Shown here: positions 57,769 through 64,000 of the stretch, in pieces | How the letters are laid out: each line of letters begins with the position of its first letter | Numbering within the stretch: the stretch's first letter is position 1 | NCBI GenBank assembly: GCA_026122225.1 | Contig: JANEZZ010001642.1 | Span: 1,736,001-1,800,000, forward strand | Source of the DNA: Heloderma charlesbogerti | Lineage: Eukaryota > Chordata > Lepidosauria > Squamata > Helodermatidae | Length of the DNA: 64,000 nt | Reading direction: 5' to 3' | Notes under the pieces: model-generated | The model's database searches: none | Told to the model about the DNA's origin: nothing | What the model saw: only the letters and a program-made list of their open reading frames with translations | Made by a program: the position numbers and the translations under genes

Positions 57769-57790
57769 AACTACCTTTCCCACAATGCCA
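57769..57790 (+). promoter_or_regulatory. ZNF143/Staf-like binding motif
   Basis: The core TTTCCCACAATGCCAC fits the YWCCCAYAATGCAYYG consensus with one mismatch, and the upstream ACTAC half is present. Such sites mark promoters of housekeeping genes. Confidence 0.65.
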
Positions 57791-57799
57791 CAGGAGTAA

Positions 57800-57929
57800 G
57801 CGGCGCGCGGTAAGTTTACAGTGCGCATGTTCAAATCCAAGAAGCCCGCCCTATGGGGCGGGAACTGCAGCTGCGGTTGGTTGGATGGACTGCCGTTTAG
57901 AGTGAGTTCGAGGGTCAGAGGGCGCGAAG
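57800..57929 (+). other. candidate first exon of the plus-strand gene
   Basis: It ends GCGCGAAG followed by GTGAGT (57930-57935), a near-perfect donor. An ATG at 57827 (MFKSKKPALWGGNCSCGW) stays open through the donor, so the exon may be coding, or it may be 5' UTR. A second donor-like CGG/TAAGT at 57809-57815 is an alternative. The peptide matches nothing I recognise. Confidence 0.4.
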
Positions 57930-58500
57930 GTGAGTGGTTGCTGTTGGGGACTCGTGGTGCTGAGGGATGGGGTGACCGGCCCGTCCTGGGGGGTGGGGGG
58001 TGTCTGCAGGTAGGGGAATGTCTGAGTGGCGAGGAGGGGGGGGCGTGCTGGATGGCGCTCTGAGGGCCCGATTGGGCCCTGAGGCCAGGATTGGGGGCGC
58101 GGGGCAGGATGCATTGGGGGATGGAGCTCGGCCTGGAGAGACGGGCTGCAGGGATCTCGGCCAGTTTGGGAATGTGGGGGGCGCCGATGCCCTTGTCTGT
58201 GCTGGAGGGCGCGGTCGGGCTGCATTGGTGAAGCGGAGTTATCAAGGCCAAGGGAGGGGTTGGCTTGAGATACAAGGGAGAACTGAGTAAGGCCTGGTTG
58301 GCAAAATATATGGGGACGGAGCGGGGGGGACGGGACGTGCAAGGCCTATACTAGTCGGTGTATGTATGCGTGCGTGAGTTTCAGGAGAACTGGAACAGGG
58401 AACTGCTGGAACGGAATAGCATTGCTGTGGTTTGTGGAAGGGGGTCGGGTGCATTTGGCGCAAGATTTTTTTTAGCGCCTAGGATCTTTGTGATGTGCTG

Positions 58501-61060
58501 GGACACGAGGTTATATCGGATCTAGGGGGGAAATTGCATTGTTGTAATGGGTGGAAGCAAGAGCACAGGGCTTAAGTGGGTTGTGGGTTGGTTCTACGGT
58601 AGACAAAGCATCTCTCTATCTCTGGGAGAGTGATAGGTAATTGAGAGCTAATGAGGAGGGGGATGTGCCTGGGCAGACTTCAGGCCTGGACCAGAAGTGA
58701 TGTAGTTACATTTGGTTTATGTCTGGTGTAGAAGTGTTGAGAATTGGAGATCTGGCAGAATTCAGTCTGGAACCCAAGGGTGGTGAAACTTAGTGGTAGG
58801 AAGTTTGGTACTTGGGGTTCTTAATAATGTGTATTTCTTAAATAAATCAAGGGCTGTGTTAGAGAGCAAATCTAGAGAGCTACAGGTGGTGTCCTAGAGT
58901 TGGAAAAGTTTAATCTACTCCTGCGCCTCCCCACCCCCGAACTAGACATTTGGGACTGGCAATTGGGGGCTAGAAGGTTGTATATGTGGCAAATAATATG
59001 TGGGTATTTGGCCTTTTGTGGGGAAATACATTACTGGAGAAATGCAGGGACGAAGAGACTGCCACTGAGCATTTAGGTGGCAATCCGAAACCATTTACTA
59101 GGCAGTAACAACTATTGAACTCAGTGGGATTTACTTCGGAATAAACATTGTTAGGAGGATCACGCCTTCCGTATTAGCCTCAACAGTGTGTATTGCTGGC
59201 AGTGTTTCTATTCATAAGAATAGGAAACTTGAAATGTACTTCAAAACAAATGTATTGAGCGATGTGAGTTAGCATTGCATCTAGTTTGCCAAAGTAGATA
59301 TGTACTGGAGATCTTTCATGATATAAGCTTGTTTATTCTGCTAACTGTTGCCTGGCCAGCACTTTAAAGCCTTGGAAAGAATTTGATTAACATCTAGGAG
59401 AGTGTCACTTGAATGTGAAGCCAGGGCTTCTGGAGTAGGTGTAACATAGAGGTTCCTGTTGAAAAGGGTAGACTGGATGGCTTTTAACAGATCAAATCTT
59501 GTCATTTAGGGGAATCTACAGCTGCAGTATCAACTATGCATTTTGAGGTCTGTTTCCATCCTTGTCATCTTATGCAAGTCTTGGCTCACTTAGCGAGCAT
59601 GACTATTCTAGAAATTTTGGGCAGAATCCAATATTGTGAGAACGGACATTTGTGTAACGGGACTTTCTCCCTCTTCCCTCCGCAGCCCCCCACCCTCCTG
59701 AAAATCTGCTTTAAAAGATCCCTCAGCCCTCTGGAGCAGATTTTGAGGGCACGCAGGTGGGGGTGGAAGGGTAATACTCGCGCCCCCCCCCCCCCCGTTC
59801 CACTGAGAGAAAGAGTGTCTTCAGCAGAACTACTTCATTGGATTTCTCCCTTTGGAGTTCTTTAGAATGATGAGTCAGTGCACTTCTCTTGTATCACCTG
59901 TCATAAAATTTTTGTTTCCCACCACTTTCATGATTCTTGATTTAGGTCTCTCAGCTAAACTGCTAAGTATTGCCAGACCTGTGCGTTGTTATCATTAGTT
60001 CAGTGACTTTCAAGCCTCTTTATCACATGAATGTTGTGTTTTAGGTCTTACACTTGGGGTATTGGCCAGACCTGTTGGACTTCGCCATCACTCTGAACCA
60101 AGGATGTACCCTAGAATGCATCTGTCACATCATAAACAGTCGTGGTGTGTTTCAGGGAAGCTTGGTTGTCTTGTCATTGGAAGCTTATTAGATGTTCCTT
60201 AGGGAACCCCAAGAATCCCTGGAGCACAGTTTGAGAACATCTGTCTTTCAGAATCTAGCTCTGGAAGTTCCACATAGAGACTGCTAGATTGGTAAATATG
60301 TGTGATAAGACTCTTCCATGATGTAATGAGGACATGGTTGAGTGTTATATTGCACTTGAGGCACCCACTTTCCCATTTTAGTTAGATGGAATAGTTATGT
60401 GGTGTTCTAAAAAATTGTGGCCTTATGGGAAATTTTGTAGTGTTACTTTAAAAAAATGCAGTATTTTAATGCTTAGAGAGGCTCAGGACACTTGTATGTA
60501 AATCTGGCATGTGAGATCTTGCTCATTAGATTGTTAAAAAAATATATGTGCCAAAAGTAGTTAATTGGATGGCTCACTGAGGAGTGGTAAAAACCTGTGG
60601 TTTAATATATGCTGCCAAGAAGTGCTGAGTGCTAGGCTGATTTTTTTTTAAACATTCTTTTAAAAAACCTGATTCTTAAATTACAGGGTAAAATAGTTAC
60701 ATAGCTTCATTGTTCTGGGTCCCTTTACTTAACAGTAGGTCAGCTTTTTCAGTGCTTGCATGTGAAATATTCAGTACATTCTATCCCTTGACCATCATGC
60801 TTAGTCTTTCAAAAGAGGACTATAACAGAAGTTAAGACTAGACTCTGAAACCTATTTGAGCAAGAAGAAAGTATGAATGTGGTCAACAAATTATATTTGC
60901 ACAGATCACCAAGTGTTTCTGATGTTGATGTACAGCCCTCCATTTAACCTCCGCCATGGCTTTTGGATGAAGGATAATACATCTTAGTTTTGTTCCTTGA
61001 GAGAGCATTTCATTGTTTAGCTTAATTTTGCCTGTTTTAGTAATGATACATAGTTTATTT
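58501..61060 (+). other. probable intron 1 of the plus-strand gene
   Basis: GC-rich at its start, becoming AT-rich. It contains an H2 fragment at 59086-59165 and a C-run at 59784-59797. No exon was recognised. Confidence 0.4.
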
Positions 61061-61136
61061 AGGGCACAATCCTATGCATGTTTAGATAGAAGTCCTACAA
61101 CTTATTCTGTTGAAATACACATAGGATTGTGCCCTT
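61061..61136. mobile_element. H1 MITE copy with perfect inverted ends
   Basis: AGGGCACAATCCTATG and CATAGGATTGTGCCCT are exact inverted repeats of 16 bases. TTA stands at both borders. The shortest (76 bp) and cleanest H1 copy here. Confidence 0.9.
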
Positions 61137-61199
61137 AGTATAGAAAATCTAGTTTCTTTAAGAAATGGAATGAAAATGGCAAACAGTTCCAGTAAAGCA

Positions 61200-61309
61200 G
61201 TGGTGCGGAACGTGTGGCTTTCCAGATGTTGTTGGGTTGTAATTCCCATCAGAATGGCCAAAGGGAAGGGGTCATGGTAGTTGTAGTCCAACACATTCCC
61301 CATCCCTGT
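61200..61309. mobile_element. PAL-C MITE copy
   Basis: CCAGATGTTGTTGGGTTGTA at left and GTTGTAGTCCAACACATTCC at right. The centre is shortened by a deletion. Confidence 0.7.
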
Positions 61310-61552
61310 AGTAAAGGATAGTATGTGTGTGGCTTTCTCAGAATGTGGACATTAAGATTTCAGTGACTGCTGAAACAACATTAATGAGACAGAAACCTAC
61401 TACTTGAGGTTTCTGAAGGTGGCACTATGTGGCCTGATTATTATGTTCCGATTCATATATTAACAAAAAACAGGGCAGGAAGTACCACAAAATGTCAGGC
61501 AAGCAAAAAGAGAGGCAAACATCAAATTAATGTTATAGGGAGAATTACTGAT

Positions 61553-61577
61553 TTGAGAGAGAGAGAGAGAGAGAGAT
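61553..61577. repeat. (GA)n microsatellite
   Basis: About ten GA dinucleotides. Confidence 0.95.
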
Positions 61578-61619
61578 TCTGGACTTCTAAATTACCGAAA
61601 TATTAGCTGCTTGTCCCGT

Positions 61620-62570
61620 GATGAAGGTTTATTGGTAACTTATGCAACCTGAGGAAGTGGACAGATTTTCTGGATCTGTGAGGTCATCCACGTGTGTACT
61701 TGACTTTTACCCATCCTGGCTTATAAAAGCTGCCAGAGGTGAACTGATGGATTGGGTGGTGGAAATTGTCAACTCTTCTTCATGTGAGGTTTCTATTCCA
61801 TCTTGTCTAAAAATGGCAGTAGTTCATCCTCTGTTAAAGATGTCTTTAGATCCCACTGCTTTGAATATTTATTGGCCAGTGTCAAACATTATTTATTTGG
61901 TAAGGTGCTTGAACAACCCAACTCCAAGAATTCCTGAATGAAAGTGATTATCTGGACCCATTTCAGTGTGGCTTTTGGCCTGGTTTTGCGATGGAAGCAT
62001 CTAGTAGATGATCTTTGCTGGGAGTGCATCTCTATTGCTTCTGCTGAACCTTTTACTTGATACCATATCCCATACCATATCCCATAGCATCCTTCTGGGC
62101 CACCTTGCTGGGATGTGGAGGGGGGATTATTTTGTGGTGGCCCCAGACCTTCATTGTGGATAGGTTTCAGAAGGTGGTGTTTTGATACTCATGCTTTACC
62201 TTTTGGTCTTTGGGGTCCCACAGGGTTTGATTTTGTCACTTGTGCTTTTCAGCATCTACGTGAAACTGCTGGGAGATATAATTTGGGGACGGGGAGTGGG
62301 GTTCCTAAATTAGTAAACCGATGCTACTGAGCTCTAACTCCTTTCCACTGTATTTTGGGGAGGCTGTTAATATTCTGAATTGGTGTTCTGAAGTCAGTGA
62401 TGGGCAGGATAACAATAAACAGACTGAAATCAAATCCATACAAGACAGAGGTGCTATTGGTTAAGAAGTGTCCCATTCTCCGGTTACTTGAGGCTCTCAA
62501 GGGAAGGCAGTAGCATCTGATGGCAGTCAGATCAAGACAGGTAAAGTCCCATCTAGTTAGCAGAATCAAG
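61620..62570 (+). mobile_element. L2-like LINE, decayed RT region
   Basis: Traces of L2-clade RT: HPLLKMSLDPTALNIYWPVS at about residue 70 of the frame at 61642-61941, then a DPFQCGF-like stretch, LLLDTI-like AFLDISQAFD remnants, and GVPQGLILS near 62213. Several frameshifts and stops. Confidence 0.8.
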
Positions 62571-62656
62571 TCACAGTTATTGATGTGGATTTTCAGGAAT
62601 TCTGAATGTGGCTAATTGGCATGGGGTAATTTGCATTGGCAATTTTTCTGATGCTG

Positions 62657-62799
62657 TAGAACACCCTTCGCCACCCTGGCACCCTCCAGATGTTTTGGAA
62701 TTCAGCTCCCATCAGCCCCAGCTGGCATGAATGGTCATGGATGCTGGGAATTGTAGTCTAAAACATCTGGAGGGTGCCAGGTTGGAGGAGGCTGCTCTA
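62657..62799. mobile_element. PAL-C MITE copy
   Basis: CACCCTCCAGATGTTTTGGA and AAAACATCTGGAGGGTGCC pair at the two ends. The centre has CAGCCCCAGCTGGCATGAAT. Confidence 0.88.
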
Positions 62800-62939
62800 G
62801 AGAGTGAGCTAATTTAGCATGTTTACTTTGCTTGTCTTTAGTAAACAAAGCTTTAAAAGCTACCATATGTTAATTTTTTGTCCCAATACACCACAGGTAT
62901 TTGACCTGAAATATTTGAGGGCAAAAATTAAAGCATGCT

Positions 62940-63372
62940 TAGGGTGCAATCCTATCCAGATAGGTGGCTGCCTCCAAACTCAGAGGCGACCGCCTATCCA
63001 GAGCACAGCAGGAGAAGCACAGAGGGGATCGTTCTCTCCGCACTTCTTCTGCCCTGCATTTTTGGCTAGATGGGATGGAGTGGGGAAGGAGGCTGCTGTA
63101 CGACACATTGGATGTGTCGTACAGGCATTTCTGCCCTCCCCGCCCTGGAATGCCCCCCAGCCACACCCCTTTTTGGCTGCTCCACGTTCCTCTTGCGAGC
63201 ACATAGGATGGAGCTGTTCTGCGCTGCCTCAAAGGCAGTGTGGAAGTCTGGGGAGGTCGACTGGGAAGTCTGGGAACTGACCTCGGAGCATGGGCTGTGA
63301 GGTTGGTTGCTGGATAACACAATATCCTATGGCTGTCTAGCCACTGTCTAGTGGCCATAGGATTGCTCCCTC
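62940..63372 (-). mobile_element. H3 MITE copy 3, uninterrupted
   Basis: 433 bases with GGGTGCAATCCTATCCAG at left and GGCCATAGGATTGCTCCC at right, inverse in orientation to copies 1 and 2. It shows the empty form of the MITE: both sites that hold LTRs in the other copies are intact here. Confidence 0.9.
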
Positions 63373-63671
63373 CATGTGTTTTAAATGTTACGTACAAGTT
63401 TTTATTGGTGTACTACTTGCTAGAGAGAATCACCTGAAAAACATTAGTTATAATTTTGAAACTGCCAAGCTTGCCTAATAATGGATTTGCAGTTGGCTTC
63501 TGTTTGTTACTAAAGAACTTATGAAATGGAAAATTTTCTGTGGAAAAATAAAGCACTGGAAAAGTTTCAGTTTTTGAAAATGATCAGTCTCATATCACTG
63601 GTCACAGTAGGAAAGGTCAGGTTAAATAGATATAGTCAGGTCAAAGAACACAGGAATAGCATAACATGATT

Positions 63672-63757
63672 GATTATTGCTTTTGTGATTTGTAAGCCAC
63701 TTTCCTCTTGGAGGGGAAAAGCAGAATATGCATTCTTAAAATAAATAAAACAAATAA
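63672..63757 (+). repeat. LINE-type 3' tail
   Basis: TTTGTAAGCCACTTTCCTCT, then AAGCAGAATATGCATTC and (AAATA)n, as at 54240. Confidence 0.6.
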
Positions 63758-63869
63758 TAGCCTGATTGCAATATGTTAACAGATGTTTTGGTAGTGTTGA
63801 AATCCTTGTCTCTTGGCTGAGCTGCTACTACTTTAGTGTAAGGAGGGGGAAATAGATTTGGGTGACCTC

Positions 63870-63881
63870 CCCCCCCCCCCG
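63870..63881. repeat. poly-C tract
   Basis: A run of C followed by GG; low complexity only. Confidence 0.9.
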
Positions 63882-64000
63882 GCCTCCTGTGGACTGAATG
63901 ATGTCAGGGTACAATCCACTTGGCACATTGTCTGGGGCAATTTTGGCAGGCTTGCACTTCCTTCTATTGGGTGATGATGCAGGGCAGGCTAAGCTGAGTC

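Larger units (their letters stand above)
57690..58500 (+). promoter_or_regulatory. CpG-island promoter of an unidentified plus-strand gene
   Basis: GC content and CpG density jump here, in otherwise AT-rich DNA. A ZNF143-like motif (ACTACCTTTCCCACAATGCC) lies at 57770-57789 and a GC-box/E2F-like GGGGCGGGAAC at 57855-57865. Two plus-strand donors follow within 150 bases. By gene order in mammals the divergent neighbour of RNF220 is ERI3, but no ERI3 peptide is visible, so the gene is left unnamed. Confidence 0.7.

Noticed and set aside
57739..58463. Overlapping proline-rich frames on the minus strand
   Set aside because: GC-rich CpG-island DNA gives long frames by chance; no family or splice support.

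Overview
The window is vertebrate nuclear DNA, most likely from a squamate reptile (lizard or snake). It holds one recognisable protein-coding exon and many interspersed repeats. The repeat mix points to squamates: RTE-clade BovB LINEs, a near-complete CR1 LINE, L2-like LINE fragments, tRNA-derived SINEs of the Sauria/MIR type, and swarms of short palindromic MITEs. There are no operons, tRNA genes or CRISPR arrays.

Positions 1-16.3 kb are the 5' end of RNF220 (E3 ubiquitin ligase) on the minus strand. The first coding exon is at 8667-9408, with the start codon at 9291. A probable non-coding first exon ends in a strong splice donor at 16018, inside a CpG-rich region at about 13.3-16.3 kb. Intron 1 runs between them, and the window ends inside intron 2. 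This part is almost free of recognisable transposons. A long inverted repeat sits in the CpG-rich region at 15136-15358.

Positions 16.6-57.3 kb are intergenic and repeat-dense. They contain four related LTRs of about 530-547 bp with 4-5 bp target duplications, two of them inside copies of one 430-bp MITE and one inside the CR1 LINE. They also contain a 5'-truncated BovB nested in an L2 LINE (31.1-34.1 kb), a near-full-length but inactive CR1 (41.0-45.9 kb), an internally deleted CR1 (49.5-50.8 kb), and a TIR-flanked element of about 1 kb holding a large palindrome whose two arms each carry a 5S rRNA-derived segment (45.9-47.0 kb).

Positions 57.7-64 kb begin with a second CpG island, with a ZNF143-like promoter motif and a plus-strand first-exon candidate ending at 57929. 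The gene is not identified from sequence. In mammals the gene lying divergently upstream of RNF220 is ERI3, so ERI3 is a synteny-based guess only. The rest, to the window end, would be its first intron, with an L2 remnant and further MITEs.
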